From Phycobacter azelaicus (GTDB taxonomy: Bacteria; Pseudomonadota; Alphaproteobacteria; Rhodobacterales; Rhodobacteraceae), in the NCBI RefSeq assembly GCF_014884385.1, contig NZ_WKFH01000003.1, positions 3,504,001 to 3,568,000 on the forward strand: 64,000 bases of DNA. Reading direction: 5' to 3'. Numbering within the stretch: position 1 is the stretch's first letter; every line of letters begins with the position of its first letter. The notes under the pieces are model-generated. The model had not been told where the DNA came from and did not search any database. It saw only the letters and a program-made list of their open reading frames with translations. Shown piece by piece: positions 1 to 9,649 of the stretch. The position numbers and the translations under genes were made by a program.

Positions 1-346
1 AATATTGCACCGGCTGCAGGGTCTCTTCATCGCGGTAAAGGCCCACAAAGCCGACGCGGGCCGAGGGGATCAGTTCCAGCACGCCATCCAGCATCCCGTT
101 TCCTGCCCGCAGGATCGACACCAGCGCCAATTTCTTGCCTGCCAGGATCGGCGCTTCCATCTCTTCCATCGGGGTGTCGATGGTGGTGGTGGTCAGCGGC
201 ATTTCGCGGGTGATCTCATAGGCCAAGAGCTGTGTGATCTCGCGCAGAAGGCGGCGGAAGCCCGCCGTCGAGGTGCCCTTATCCCGCATCAGGGTCAGCT
301 TGTGCTGCACAAGCGGGTGATCGACAACGGTCAGATGTTCGGACAT
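1..346 (-). CDS. upp: uracil phosphoribosyltransferase, N-terminal part (cut by window edge)
   Basis: The gene reads leftward and leaves the window, so only about 115 N-terminal residues are seen. They match the UPRT pattern: a start near [11 protein letters not shown], then [14 protein letters not shown] and an ILRAGNGM segment, which is the conserved region around the active site. The enzyme converts uracil and PRPP to UMP in the cytoplasm. It is the last visible gene of a leftward salvage run (cdd, deoA, deoB, upp), which would route uracil released by DeoA back to UMP. The start is the ATG whose complement lies at 344-346. The PRPP-binding C-terminus is outside the window. Confidence 0.93.
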   Translation of the reverse strand, partial: MSEHLTVVDHPLVQHKLTLMRDKGTSTAGFRRLLREITQLLAYEITREMPLTTTTIDTPMEEMEAPILAGKKLALVSILRAGNGMLDGVLELIPSARVGFVGLYRDEETLQPVQY

Positions 347-425
347 GACGGCATTCTCCTGCAGAAATCGTTGCTCCCTCTTATGCGCCCTTGCCCCGGA
401 CAGGCAAGCCGGAAGGGCAAAGCGA

Positions 426-1640
426 TCACAGAAAGCTGCGCCCGGGCCCGTCGCTGGATACGCCAAGGTGGCTGGCCACCGAAACGCCCACATCTGCAAA
501 GGCACGGGCGCCAATGCTACCCGCCTGCCCCGAGCCTGCAACCAGAACCGGCACCTGTTCACGGGTGTGATCGGTTCCCGGCCATGATGGATCGTTGCCA
601 TGATCCGCCGTCAGCACCATGACGTCCCCATCGCGCAAACCCGGCAGCAGCTTGCCGATCTCGCCGTCGAACCATTCGAGCGCGCGAGCATAGCCCGAGA
701 TATCGCGGCGGTGGCCATAAAGACTGTCGAATTCCACGAAATTGGCAAAGGTGAGGTTGCCCTCTTCGGCCGTATCGATGGCTTCGGCCAGATGCCCCAT
801 CAGATCCGCATCGCTGCCCTTCTTGAGGGTATCGATACCGCTCATGGTGAAGATATCACCGATCTTGCCGATGGCATGAACCTTGCGCCCTGCCTCCTGC
901 ACCCAGTTGGTGAGTAGCTTTGCCGGGGGCGCAATGGCGAAATCGCGCCGGTTGGTGGTGCGCGTGAAACCCGTCTCGGGTTTGCCGACAAAGGGCCGCG
1001 CGATCACCCGGCCCACTTTCATCTCATGAAGGCGCGGCGCCACCACGCGGCACAGATCCAACAGACGCTCCAGTCCGAAGGTTTCCTCATGGGCGGCGAT
1101 CTGAAAGACGCTGTCGGCTGAGGTATAGCAGATCGGCGCTCCGGTCTGCATATGCTCGGCCCCGTGGCGCGCGATAATATCAGTGCCCGAGGCATGACAA
1201 TTCCCGAGGATCCCCGGTGCATCCGCCGCCTGTGCCACGAAATCGCTCAGATCTTCGGGAAAGGCCGGGTCCGTATCGGGGAAGAAATGCCAGTTCCAGG
1301 GCACCGGCAGGCCCGCCAGCTCCCAATGGCCCGAGGGGGTGTCCTTGCCGGGGCTGACCTCGGCGGCGCAGCCCCACAGACCTTCGGGCGTCGCATCAAG
1401 CCCAGGAAAGGGAACGGATGAGGCCAGCCGCATGGCAGAACCAAGGCCCAGCCGGTTCAGGTTGGGCAGGTTCAGCGGCCCGCTCCGCCCCTCTTCAGCG
1501 CGCCCCTCGGCGCAGGCCTGGGCGATATGGGCCAGCGTATTGGCACCCAGATCCGGCAAGTCACCGTTGTAGAAGCGCTCCGCATCCGGTGCACCGCCAA
1601 TGCCAACGGAATCCATCACAACGAGAAAGGCGCGGGCCAT
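426..1640 (-). CDS. deoB: phosphopentomutase
   Basis: This 404-residue protein interconverts (deoxy)ribose 1-phosphate and 5-phosphate and links nucleoside phosphorolysis to central metabolism. Its alkaline-phosphatase-superfamily features are clear: the metal aspartate at about D10 in [10 protein letters not shown], the phosphorylated threonine in the KDTPSGHWE motif (about T101), and the C-terminal [18 protein letters not shown] metal site. Length is normal for the family. Its ATG overlaps the deoA stop codon by one base (TGATG), so the two are probably translationally coupled. It sits between deoA and upp in a leftward salvage operon. Confidence 0.96.
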   Translation of the reverse strand: MARAFLVVMDSVGIGGAPDAERFYNGDLPDLGANTLAHIAQACAEGRAEEGRSGPLNLPNLNRLGLGSAMRLASSVPFPGLDATPEGLWGCAAEVSPGKDTPSGHWELAGLPVPWNWHFFPDTDPAFPEDLSDFVAQAADAPGILGNCHASGTDIIARHGAEHMQTGAPICYTSADSVFQIAAHEETFGLERLLDLCRVVAPRLHEMKVGRVIARPFVGKPETGFTRTTNRRDFAIAPPAKLLTNWVQEAGRKVHAIGKIGDIFTMSGIDTLKKGSDADLMGHLAEAIDTAEEGNLTFANFVEFDSLYGHRRDISGYARALEWFDGEIGKLLPGLRDGDVMVLTADHGNDPSWPGTDHTREQVPVLVAGSGQAGSIGARAFADVGVSVASHLGVSSDGPGRSFL

Positions 1641-2944
1641 CAGGTGATCCTTTCGTAGACAAGTGGTGGGAAGTCCGGGGCCTTAGCTGAAATGGTGATC
1701 GCAGCAACAAGCTCTGCGGCGGCGCGGTCGGCAGCCTCTTCCCGGGCGGCATGGATGCGCGCCAGTGGCGTGCCACGCGACACTTTGGCTCCGAGCCGGA
1801 GCATATCCGACATACCAACCGACGGATCGACCGGATCGCTTTCCACCATACGCCCACCGCCAAGTCGCACCACGGCAAGGCCCAGCGCCTCTCCATCGAT
1901 GGCGCTGATATAACCCGTCTTTGGTGCGGCGACCTCGCGGATGACGTTGGCCTCAGGCAGGACACGCCGCCAGTCAGTGGCAAAATCGCTTGGCCCGCCC
2001 ATGGCGACCACCATGGCCTCGAAGCGGCGCGCGGCGCGGCCATCCCGCAGGATCGCGGTCAGGCGCTCGACGGCGGCCTCCTGTGTTGTGGCCAAACCGG
2101 CCTGCACCAGCAGAACCGCGCCCAGCGCAACGGTGATTTCCCCAAGGGGGCCGAAGGTTTCGCCTGTCAAAACGCGCATGACCTCGGCCACCTCAAGCGC
2201 ATTACCCAGGGAGGGCGCCAGCGGTTGGTTCATGTCGGTAATCAAGGCCGATGTGGGGCAGCCCGCCGCATTGGCGGTATCGACCAGTGACTGTGCCAGC
2301 GCGCGCGCATCATCGATGGATTTCATGAAGGCGCCAGATCCGAGTTTCACGTCCAGCACCAGCGCATCGGGGCTGGCGGCCAGTTTCTTCGACAGGATCG
2401 AGGCGGTGATCAGATCGAGGCTTTCGACCGTGGCCGTCACATCGCGGATCGCATAAAGCCGCTTGTCCGCCGGCGCGATCTGCGATGTGGCCCCCACGAT
2501 GGCGCAGCCCACATCGCGCATCATCTCCTCCAAGCGCTCCTCAGTGACGTTGGTGGAGACACCTGGGATGGCTTCCATCTTGTCGAGCGTTCCGCCCGTA
2601 TGCCCCAGCCCGCGACCCGAGATCATCGGTACATAGGCCCCGCATTCCGCCAGCGCAGGCGCCAGCAACAGCGAGACGCAATCCCCCACCCCGCCTGTGG
2701 AATGCTTGTCCAGCACTGGACCGTCCAGATCCCATGTCAAAACATCGCCGCTGTCGCGCATGGCAAGCGTCAGCGCACGGCGCCCTTCGGTGCTGAGGCC
2801 CCGCAGGCAGACCGCCATGGCAAAGGCCCCGGCCTGGGCATCACTGACGGCGCCACTGGCCAGCCCTTCGGCGAACCAGCTGAGGTCGGCGTCACTGGGG
2901 GTTTCACCCCGGCGCAGGGCAGCATTGATCGCACGGGCATCCAT
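1640..2944 (-). CDS. deoA: thymidine phosphorylase
   Basis: This 434-residue pyrimidine-nucleoside phosphorylase cleaves thymidine or deoxyuridine with phosphate to the base and deoxyribose 1-phosphate. The phosphate-binding signature KHSTGGVGD is at residues 80-88, and the SGRGLGHTGGTLDK segment and the SKKLA region typical of the family follow. Length is normal. It begins six bases after the cdd stop and overlaps deoB by one base. The order cdd-deoA-deoB-upp matches successive steps: deaminate cytidine, cleave, isomerise the sugar phosphate, recover uracil. Confidence 0.96.
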   Translation of the reverse strand: MDARAINAALRRGETPSDADLSWFAEGLASGAVSDAQAGAFAMAVCLRGLSTEGRRALTLAMRDSGDVLTWDLDGPVLDKHSTGGVGDCVSLLLAPALAECGAYVPMISGRGLGHTGGTLDKMEAIPGVSTNVTEERLEEMMRDVGCAIVGATSQIAPADKRLYAIRDVTATVESLDLITASILSKKLAASPDALVLDVKLGSGAFMKSIDDARALAQSLVDTANAAGCPTSALITDMNQPLAPSLGNALEVAEVMRVLTGETFGPLGEITVALGAVLLVQAGLATTQEAAVERLTAILRDGRAARRFEAMVVAMGGPSDFATDWRRVLPEANVIREVAAPKTGYISAIDGEALGLAVVRLGGGRMVESDPVDPSVGMSDMLRLGAKVSRGTPLARIHAAREEAADRAAAELVAAITISAKAPDFPPLVYERIT

Positions 2945-2950
2945 AGGGGA

Positions 2951-3343
2951 TCAGGTCCCGTCCATGTGGCAGGTCTGAAAGGCGCCGGGCAGCAAGTCGG
3001 TAATGGTGCTTTGCCGCTCAGCCCCCTGCATGGTGCCCATGGTAACAGGCACATCCCCTGCCCCGAATTCCGCCAGTTTCTGGCGACAGCCCCCGCACGG
3101 GGGCACCGGATCGGGGCAATCGGCGATCACATAGACCTCGGTCAGCTGTTTTTCGCCCGCGGCCACCATGGCGGCAATCGCGCCGGCTTCGGCGCAGGTC
3201 CCCTCCGGATAGGCCGCGTTTTCGACGTTACAGCCCACATAGACCGTGCCAGAGGCCGCGCGAATGGCGGCCCCCACCTTGAAGTTGGAATAGGGCGCAT
3301 GGGCGTTTTCACGAACGGCGGTGGCAGCGTCTTTCAGGCTCAT
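2951..3343 (-). CDS. cdd: cytidine deaminase
   Basis: This 130-residue enzyme deaminates cytidine and deoxycytidine to uridine and deoxyuridine. The zinc/catalytic CAE motif is at residues 50-52 and the second zinc motif PCGGC at 82-86; the substrate-binding FKVGAA and NVENAAYPEG segments are present. It is a short tetrameric-type CDA. Its ATG overlaps the stop of the upstream cupin gene by four bases (ATGA), so the cupin protein and Cdd are probably made from one message. Confidence 0.96.
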   Translation of the reverse strand: MSLKDAATAVRENAHAPYSNFKVGAAIRAASGTVYVGCNVENAAYPEGTCAEAGAIAAMVAAGEKQLTEVYVIADCPDPVPPCGGCRQKLAEFGAGDVPVTMGTMQGAERQSTITDLLPGAFQTCHMDGT

Positions 3344-4443
3344 GATGTCTCCAGGCTTGTGGTGAAGCTCCCCGGCAGGCTGACCTCCAGAAGTTCCAGA
3401 TCTCCGGAGGCATCGCTGAGGCGGGTTTTCATGCCCGGAGGTATCACGAAGGCATCGCCGGTTTCCAGAGCGTAAGGCTCTCGTCCCTCGCCGTGCAGGG
3501 TGACGCTGCCGGACATGACGAAGGTGAACAGGATATCGGTGTCATGGCTGGCCCAAGGGCTACTGCCCGCGCCCTCCCCGTCGCCGGGGCGCACCACCTG
3601 GACCGAAGCGACGCCCTTGGTGTTTGCGTTGATTGTGGTGTCGCGGCAAATGAACCCCGGCAAGCGGAATGGCACCCAGTCCGCGCCTGCGGCCTGATTG
3701 TAGACGAAACGCTGCCCCTGCCATTCGCGGTCCGGGCGATAATGGGGGGTCGGCAGGGTCATCTCGTGATCGATTTCGGTCACATGTTCCGCCGGAACGC
3801 CGATCTCGATCACCTGCACGTTGTCGCTGGCCTCAAGCACACGGTGGCGGATCTCGGGCGGCTGGATGAAGCAATCGCCAGCGGTCAGGCGCATCTTCTC
3901 GCCCTGATCCTCATAGACAACATCGACCCAACCATGAATGCAGAAAATCAGCTGAAAGCCGACCCGGTGGAAATGCACCATATCCGGCACCGGGCCGCCA
4001 TCGGGGATACGGATATGGCTGGCGATGCTCGAGCCACCCAGACGATCCGGCACCAGATCGCGGTAATGCATGCCTGCCCGCCCGATGATCCAGGGCGCCT
4101 GATCTTTCAGTCTGCGCACCACGAAGGAATGTACCGTCTCGGGCATCACCATCGGCGGGTGGCGCTCCTCGATCTCGATCTTGGTGCCATTCGGAGCCGT
4201 CAGGGTACGATTGCCTTCCGCAAACCCGTCGGGGTCATCGGTCAGGATCCGCAGGGTGCCAGGGCCCTCGGGTGCGCCGCGTTCGATCCTCAGGCGCAGA
4301 CCGTGGCCGGAAAAGACCCCGATCCGCGGATCATCCGCCGGGTAAATCATATCCAGCTTCATCCCCAGAACCTTGGTATAGAATGGAATATCGTCCCGCA
4401 GCTCTGTTGTCGGCAGGCGCATCTCGGCGATGGTCTCGGCCAT
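3340..4443 (-). CDS. VOC (glyoxalase) + double-cupin fusion protein, function unknown
   Basis: From the ATG at 4443 the protein has 367 residues. A GTG at 4458 would add five residues, but the ATG is better placed behind a GGGAG-type ribosome site. The first ~90 residues look like a vicinal-oxygen-chelate half (TTELRDDIPFYTKVLGMKLD, the usual start of such folds). After it come two cupin domains: one around 130-215 with HFHRVGFQLIFCIHGWVDVVY and GDCFIQPPEIRHRV, one around 240-350 with SHDTDILFTFVMSGSVTLH and GDAFVIPPGM. A VOC-bicupin protein suggests a metal-dependent dioxygenase-like or sugar-acid enzyme, but I cannot name a substrate. It heads the nucleoside-salvage run and overlaps cdd by four bases. 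It diverges from maeB, with a strong inverted repeat between them. Confidence 0.8.
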   Translation of the reverse strand: MAETIAEMRLPTTELRDDIPFYTKVLGMKLDMIYPADDPRIGVFSGHGLRLRIERGAPEGPGTLRILTDDPDGFAEGNRTLTAPNGTKIEIEERHPPMVMPETVHSFVVRRLKDQAPWIIGRAGMHYRDLVPDRLGGSSIASHIRIPDGGPVPDMVHFHRVGFQLIFCIHGWVDVVYEDQGEKMRLTAGDCFIQPPEIRHRVLEASDNVQVIEIGVPAEHVTEIDHEMTLPTPHYRPDREWQGQRFVYNQAAGADWVPFRLPGFICRDTTINANTKGVASVQVVRPGDGEGAGSSPWASHDTDILFTFVMSGSVTLHGEGREPYALETGDAFVIPPGMKTRLSDASGDLELLEVSLPGSFTTSLETS

Positions 4444-4565
4444 TCGTCTCTCCCTCACGGACTTTTTCGTCTTTTGGCTCGCACAGTGATCCGATTGCCA
4501 GGGATGTGCAAGGATGTGCCCATCACACCGAAGTCAGTGAAATCCCTGTTTCCCTGACGTCAAAT

Positions 4566-4585
4566 ATAGTTTAACGCTAAACTAT
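4566..4585. promoter_or_regulatory. 20-bp inverted repeat, candidate operator between the cupin gene and maeB
   Basis: Perfect 8-bp arms ATAGTTTA / TAAACTAT flank the spacer ACGC. The repeat ends 17 bases before the maeB start codon and about 120 bases upstream of the divergent cupin gene. It has little G or C in an otherwise GC-rich region and no T tract after it, so it looks like a binding site for a dimeric repressor (MarR- or GntR-like half sites) rather than a terminator. No regulator gene is adjacent. Which gene it controls is inference; from its position, maeB is the more direct target. Confidence 0.5.
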
Positions 4586-4602
4586 CAGTTCTGGAGTGAC
4601 CC

Positions 4603-6876
4603 ATGTCCGATACGCCCAACCTGCGCGACGCCGCGCTGCGATACCACGAACTCCCCCTTCCCGGAAAGCTTGAGATCCGCGCGACCAAGCCGATGGCAAA
4701 CGGACGTGACCTGGCGCGGGCCTATTCCCCCGGGGTTGCGGAGGCCTGCCTGGAGATAAAGGAAGATCCGGCGAATGCCGCGCGCTATACTTCGCGCGGA
4801 AACCTGGTGGCCGTCGTCAGCAACGGGTCTGCGGTTCTGGGGCTTGGCAATATCGGCCCGCTGGCCTCCAAACCGGTGATGGAGGGCAAGGCGGTCCTGT
4901 TCAAGAAGTTCGCAGGGATCGACTGTTTCGATCTTGAGCTGAATGAGAGCGACCCGGAGCGCCTGGCAGATCTGGTCTGCGCGTTGGAGCCCACGTTCGG
5001 CGCCATCAACTTGGAAGACATCAAGGCCCCCGACTGTTTCATTGTTGAAAAGCTCTGCCGCGAGCGGATGGGCATCCCGGTTTTCCATGACGATCAGCAC
5101 GGCACGGCCATCGTCGTTGGCGCCGCAGCACGCAACGCGCTGCATGTGGCCGGCAAGGCGTTTGAGGACATCAAGGTGGTTTCGACTGGCGGCGGCGCGG
5201 CAGGTATTGCCTGCCTCAACATGCTGGTAAAGCTGGGAGTGAAACGCGAGAATATCTGGCTTTGCGACCTGCACGGGCTGGTCTACGAAGGGCGGACCGA
5301 GGACATGAACCCGGTGAAATCCGCCTTTGCGCAAGACAGCGATCTGCGCACTCTGGATGACGTGATCGAGGGCGCAGATCTGTTCCTGGGCCTCTCCGGC
5401 CCGAATGTTCTGAAACCCGACCATGTGGCCAGGATGGGCAAGCGCCCGATCATCTTTGCGCTTGCGAATCCGAACCCTGAAATCATGCCCGATGAGGCGC
5501 GCAAAATCGCCCCGGACGCGATCATTGCAACCGGCCGAAGCGATTTTCCGAACCAGGTGAATAACGTCCTCTGTTTTCCGTTCATCTTTCGCGGGGCGCT
5601 GGATGTGGGTGCAACCGAGATCAACGACGAGATGCAGATCGCCTGCGTCGAAGGCATTGCGGAGCTGGCCCGCAGAACCACCTCTGCCGAAGCGGCAGCC
5701 GCCTATCAGGGTGAGCAACTGACCTTTGGTGCCGACTACCTAATCCCCAAGCCGTTTGACCCGCGGCTTGTGGGGGTTGTCTCTTCTGCCGTGGCCCGCG
5801 CCGCCATGGAGAGTGGGGTCGCCACCCGTCCGATTGCTGATCTTGCGGCCTATCGCGCCAAGCTGAATCAGACCGTATTCAAATCGGCGCTGCTTATGAA
5901 ACCGGTGTTCGAAGCAGCCCGCGCCGCCGCCCGCCGCATTGTCTTTGCCGAGGGGGAGGATGAGCGTGTCCTGCGCGCCGCCCAGGAGGTTTTGGAAGAA
6001 ACCACCGAGACGCCGATCCTGATCGGACGCCCCGATGTGATCGAGGCCCGCTGCGAAAAGCTTGGCCTGCGCATCCGCCCCGGCAGCGACCTTCAGATTG
6101 TCAACCCAGAGAACGATCCGCGCTACTATGACTATTGGAACAGCTATCACCGCATCATGCAGCGCCGCGGTGTGACCCCGGATCTGGCCAAGGCGATCAT
6201 GCGGACAAACACCACGGCCATCGGCGCCATCATGGTGCAGCGCGGCGAGGCGGACAGCCTGCTCTGCGGCACTTTTGGCGAATACCGCTGGCATCTGAAC
6301 TACGTCAACCAGGTCTTGGGTGGCGGCACCTATGCCCCCCATGGCGCCCTGTCGATGATGATCCTCGAAGACGGCCCCCTATTCATAGCCGATACCCAAG
6401 TGCGGATCGAACCCACGCCCGAGCAGATTGCCCAGACGGTACTCGGCGCCGCACGGCACGTACGGCGCTTTGGCCTTGAACCGAAAATCGCACTCTGCTC
6501 GCAATCGCAGTTCGGCAATATCGACTGTGACACTGGCACCCGGCTGCGAGCTGCCATCGACATTTTGGACGGCAAGCGCCGGGACTTTGTCTACGAGGGC
6601 GAGATGAACATCGACACCGCTCTGGATACAGACCTGAGGGCACGTATTTTCCCGAATTCGCGTCTGGACGGGTCTGCAAATGTACTGGTCTTTGCTCATG
6701 CGGATGCCGCCAGCGGCGTGCGCAATATTCTCAAGATGCGGTCCGGGGGGCTGGAGGTCGGCCCCATCCTGATGGGCATGGGCAACCGCGCTCATATTGT
6801 CAGCCCGTCGATCACTGCACGGGGACTCTTGAACATGGCCGCGATTGCCGGCACACCCGTCGCCCACTACGGCTAA
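4603..6876 (+). CDS. maeB: NADP-dependent malic enzyme with C-terminal phosphotransacetylase-like domain
   Basis: This 757-residue protein decarboxylates malate to pyruvate with reduction of NAD(P). The malic-enzyme part covers about 1-430: the YSPGVAEAC entry motif (41-49), the metal/substrate motif DDQHGTA (163-169) and the dinucleotide loop STGGGAAG (194-201). The remainder (about 435-757) is a phosphate-acetyltransferase-like domain ([13 protein letters not shown], then GPILMGM and AHIVSPSI near the end) that in MaeB proteins usually senses acetyl-CoA rather than catalysing transfer. Full length is typical of the fused family. A GGAG ribosome site lies ten bases before the ATG, and an inverted repeat lies just upstream. 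Confidence 0.96.
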   Translation: MSDTPNLRDAALRYHELPLPGKLEIRATKPMANGRDLARAYSPGVAEACLEIKEDPANAARYTSRGNLVAVVSNGSAVLGLGNIGPLASKPVMEGKAVLFKKFAGIDCFDLELNESDPERLADLVCALEPTFGAINLEDIKAPDCFIVEKLCRERMGIPVFHDDQHGTAIVVGAAARNALHVAGKAFEDIKVVSTGGGAAGIACLNMLVKLGVKRENIWLCDLHGLVYEGRTEDMNPVKSAFAQDSDLRTLDDVIEGADLFLGLSGPNVLKPDHVARMGKRPIIFALANPNPEIMPDEARKIAPDAIIATGRSDFPNQVNNVLCFPFIFRGALDVGATEINDEMQIACVEGIAELARRTTSAEAAAAYQGEQLTFGADYLIPKPFDPRLVGVVSSAVARAAMESGVATRPIADLAAYRAKLNQTVFKSALLMKPVFEAARAAARRIVFAEGEDERVLRAAQEVLEETTETPILIGRPDVIEARCEKLGLRIRPGSDLQIVNPENDPRYYDYWNSYHRIMQRRGVTPDLAKAIMRTNTTAIGAIMVQRGEADSLLCGTFGEYRWHLNYVNQVLGGGTYAPHGALSMMILEDGPLFIADTQVRIEPTPEQIAQTVLGAARHVRRFGLEPKIALCSQSQFGNIDCDTGTRLRAAIDILDGKRRDFVYEGEMNIDTALDTDLRARIFPNSRLDGSANVLVFAHADAASGVRNILKMRSGGLEVGPILMGMGNRAHIVSPSITARGLLNMAAIAGTPVAHYG

Positions 6877-7052
6877 CGCAGTGAGGTGTCGGGACGCGCA
6901 TAGGGCACAATATCGAAAAAACCGAATATCAACACAAAAATAACCCACGGCCATTAACACGGAAAACAACAGCGCGGTGGGACTGCGTGCGGCGCCACGG
7001 TCTGCTTGGCAAAGTGCAGGGTTACCTTTTGCCCAGACGCGCTGCTTCGGTG

Positions 7053-9164
7053 ATGGGGTTGGTACGAAGGTTGATAGAGGTGTCGGAGAACAGTCCGAAA
7101 CAGAACCAAGGCGGTGCAAAAGATCCCAGCGCCTTCAGTCACCATTGCGATGGGCTGAAACGCGCCGTGGAAATCCGCCTTTTGACCCATGCCTATGAGG
7201 GATACACCTCCAATATCATCGTGAATTTGGCCTGCGGGCTGGGTCTTTACTTTAAGTTCTGGCTGAACGACGCAGACACCGGTGTTGTCGATGCGCTGAT
7301 CCTCTTCTTGATCTTTCAATCGACAATCCGGGCCGTTATCGGACAACGCGATGCGCGGCACCTCTCCAGCGAATCTGATCCTGATTCGAAAGTGGCGCTT
7401 GGCGCAGCCCGCCGATACTTCGCTGGGGTTGTCGTTGGCAGCCTGACCTGGGGCGGTCTTCTGCACATGGCGCTGCACAGCGGCAACAACGAGTTGATGT
7501 ATTTCGCGATCATTGTCGTCTCGGCCATGGCTTCTGGGGCCGCGGGTTTGCTTGCCCCAATGATCAAGAGTGGACGGTTTTATATCAGCGCGCTTTTGGC
7601 CGTGACCACCGTGGAGCTTATGCTCATGCCCGTACCGCAATCAGTGCTCGCGATACTGGTCATCGTGTTTGGCGGCGTCATGCTGGGGGCCCATACGCGC
7701 AATCACAAGCTGCTGCGCAACTCAATTGAATTGGAGCTGAAGAACAGCGCTCTGATTAATGATCTTCGGGTACAGCAGGAAGCTCTGACCGAGTTCAACG
7801 TGACTCTGGAGGATCGGGTCAAAAGGCGCACCAGCGATCTGAAACGGCTGGCCGAACATGACAGCCTCACTCAGCTCTTCAATCGCCGCGGCATCATCCA
7901 GTGGGTCGAGGAACAGCAACGTCGAATTCCCAACGGATATGCTTTTGCCGTGATCTTTATCGATCTCGACAGGTTCAAGCAGATCAACGATGGGATGGGG
8001 CATGCAACAGGCGATTGTGTTTTGGCCGAGATTGGTGAACGCCTGACCGCTGCCGCACCGGAGTATTCGGCCTTCTGCCGCTGGGGCGGAGATGAATTTG
8101 TCGGCCTGCTGGCCGTGCCAGAAGAGCGCTGCGCCGATATCGGCCTAGAATACACAGAACAACTGCGGGCCATTGTCGAAAAGCCGATCAGCTTTTCCAA
8201 CCGCACGGTGTCTGTGGGCTTCAGCGCCGGGCTATCCGTTTCGAAACCTCACCCGGTGACGGTCAGCGAGGCCATCCGCTCTGCCGATCTGGCCGCCGGA
8301 GAAATCAAGCGCACGGGGCGTGGCGGCACGCTTCTTTACACGCCTGATCTCGTGGCAGAGCAGGAGCGGAACCTGATCATTGCCCAGCGCCTGAAACACG
8401 CCCTGCGCGCGAAGGAAATGCATCTGGCGTTCCAGCCGCTGGTGCATTCTCATGACTTTTCGATCCACTCCTATGAGGTTCTGTTGCGCTGGGACAATCC
8501 GATCCTTGGACGTGTCAGCCCGGAGGAATTCATTCCCGTCGCCGAAGACATCGGCGAAATCGTCCACATTGGCGAATTCGTCGTTGATACCGCGCTCGCC
8601 TCCTACGTCGAGGAACTGGGGCGCGCTTCGCCCATAAGGCTGGCACTCAACATCTCGCTCCGGCAGCTGGTGGTTCCGGGGTTTGCACAGTTCATCCTTG
8701 GCTACCTGGAAAAGTACCGCCTGCCCACCAGCATGCTGATCCTGGAAGTCACCGAAACCATTTTCGATGCGCGCAATCAGGATACCATCATCGGAGTGTT
8801 GAACGATCTGCATTCGCTCGGCATCGAAATCCATATTGACGATTTTGGGACGGGCTATTCATCCCTGTCGCGCCTGCATGAGATGCCGATCTCAGCACTC
8901 AAGATCGACAAATCCTTTGTCCAGCAGATCGACGACCAGCGCTGCGCCATCATCGAGGGCAGTGTGATGATCGCCCAACGCTTTGGTGTGCATACCGTTG
9001 CTGAAGGGGTCGAAACCATCGAGCAAGCCCGACTGCTACACGCCATCGGCGTCACGTATCTGCAAGGATATCTATTCGGCAAGCCGGTGGAGCACTTTGC
9101 GGAAGTGGTCGTCAATTCAGACTTCCTGATCTGGCCCGATGCCACCAGAGGCATAGCCTCCTGA
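7053..9164 (+). CDS. membrane-bound GGDEF-EAL protein (c-di-GMP turnover)
   Basis: I start at ATG 7053 (703 residues); an in-frame GTG at 6987 would add 22. About six hydrophobic segments occupy residues 45-220, followed by a helical linker (about 225-270). Next comes a GGDEF domain with an intact RWGGDEF loop, then an EAL domain. The EAL domain reads EVLLRW in the signature, but the residues expected for metal binding and catalysis are all recognisable: LNIS, LEVTET, DDFGTGYSS, LKIDKSFV, AEGVE and QGYLFGKP. I see no RxxD inhibitory site five residues before GGDEF. The protein probably both makes and degrades c-di-GMP, or is mainly a phosphodiesterase. It converges on holC. Confidence 0.9.
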   Translation: MGLVRRLIEVSENSPKQNQGGAKDPSAFSHHCDGLKRAVEIRLLTHAYEGYTSNIIVNLACGLGLYFKFWLNDADTGVVDALILFLIFQSTIRAVIGQRDARHLSSESDPDSKVALGAARRYFAGVVVGSLTWGGLLHMALHSGNNELMYFAIIVVSAMASGAAGLLAPMIKSGRFYISALLAVTTVELMLMPVPQSVLAILVIVFGGVMLGAHTRNHKLLRNSIELELKNSALINDLRVQQEALTEFNVTLEDRVKRRTSDLKRLAEHDSLTQLFNRRGIIQWVEEQQRRIPNGYAFAVIFIDLDRFKQINDGMGHATGDCVLAEIGERLTAAAPEYSAFCRWGGDEFVGLLAVPEERCADIGLEYTEQLRAIVEKPISFSNRTVSVGFSAGLSVSKPHPVTVSEAIRSADLAAGEIKRTGRGGTLLYTPDLVAEQERNLIIAQRLKHALRAKEMHLAFQPLVHSHDFSIHSYEVLLRWDNPILGRVSPEEFIPVAEDIGEIVHIGEFVVDTALASYVEELGRASPIRLALNISLRQLVVPGFAQFILGYLEKYRLPTSMLILEVTETIFDARNQDTIIGVLNDLHSLGIEIHIDDFGTGYSSLSRLHEMPISALKIDKSFVQQIDDQRCAIIEGSVMIAQRFGVHTVAEGVETIEQARLLHAIGVTYLQGYLFGKPVEHFAEVVVNSDFLIWPDATRGIAS

Positions 9165-9183
9165 GCGCCGGCGCAGCACTGGT

Positions 9184-9642
9184 CTACTTCTCCGCCTTCT
9201 TTTCCCAGCGCCCGCTTTCCTCGGACCAGTATTGCGCCGAACAGCCCGCATCGGTGAGCTTTTTCCATTGCCCCCGCGCATGCTGCACGGCTTCGGGATC
9301 GGTTCCATCAAATAGGATGCAGACACGCTCAAGCGCCTGCACCTCATCCGGTGTCACCTCTGCCCCATCTACGGCCATTACGCAGACCGGCATGTTTGCA
9401 GCCTCGGCTGCTGTTGTCAGCAGGATCGGCTGCAGCGCATCATGGGGACCACCTGCCAGACCATGCGGCAGAAAGCTCTCATCGCCGCCCAGCCACAGCC
9501 GCTCATCCAGCCAGGCCATGCGTTCAGGATCGCGTCCGCGCACCGCGATGCGCCATCCTGCGCCGCGGGCCTTTTCCAGCAGAACCGGTAGCGTTTCCTG
9601 CAGCGGCCTGCGCGTCAGGTGGTAAAAAAAGGCAGCCCCCAT
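9184..9642 (-). CDS. holC: DNA polymerase III chi subunit
   Basis: This 152-residue protein matches HolC. The N-terminal FYHLTRRPLQETLPVLLEKA is followed by the RIAVRGRDPERMAWLDERLW block and a PHGLAGGPHDALQPILL segment. Chi belongs to the clamp-loader complex and contacts single-stranded-DNA-binding protein. It begins seven bases after the pepA stop on the same strand; pepA-holC is a common gram-negative pair. The start ATG is immediate, with no better upstream candidate. Confidence 0.92.
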   Translation of the reverse strand: MGAAFFYHLTRRPLQETLPVLLEKARGAGWRIAVRGRDPERMAWLDERLWLGGDESFLPHGLAGGPHDALQPILLTTAAEAANMPVCVMAVDGAEVTPDEVQALERVCILFDGTDPEAVQHARGQWKKLTDAGCSAQYWSEESGRWEKKAEK

Positions 9643-9649
9643 GGCAGGC

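Noticed and set aside
4585..5718. Leftward reading frame of 377 codons opposite maeB
   Set aside because: It mirrors the malic-enzyme coding strand; composition is that of an antisense shadow and there is no domain.
9165..9174. GCGCCGGCGC palindrome after the GGDEF-EAL stop as a terminator
   Set aside because: It is a fully self-complementary 10-mer with no loop or T tract, and is common by chance at this GC content.
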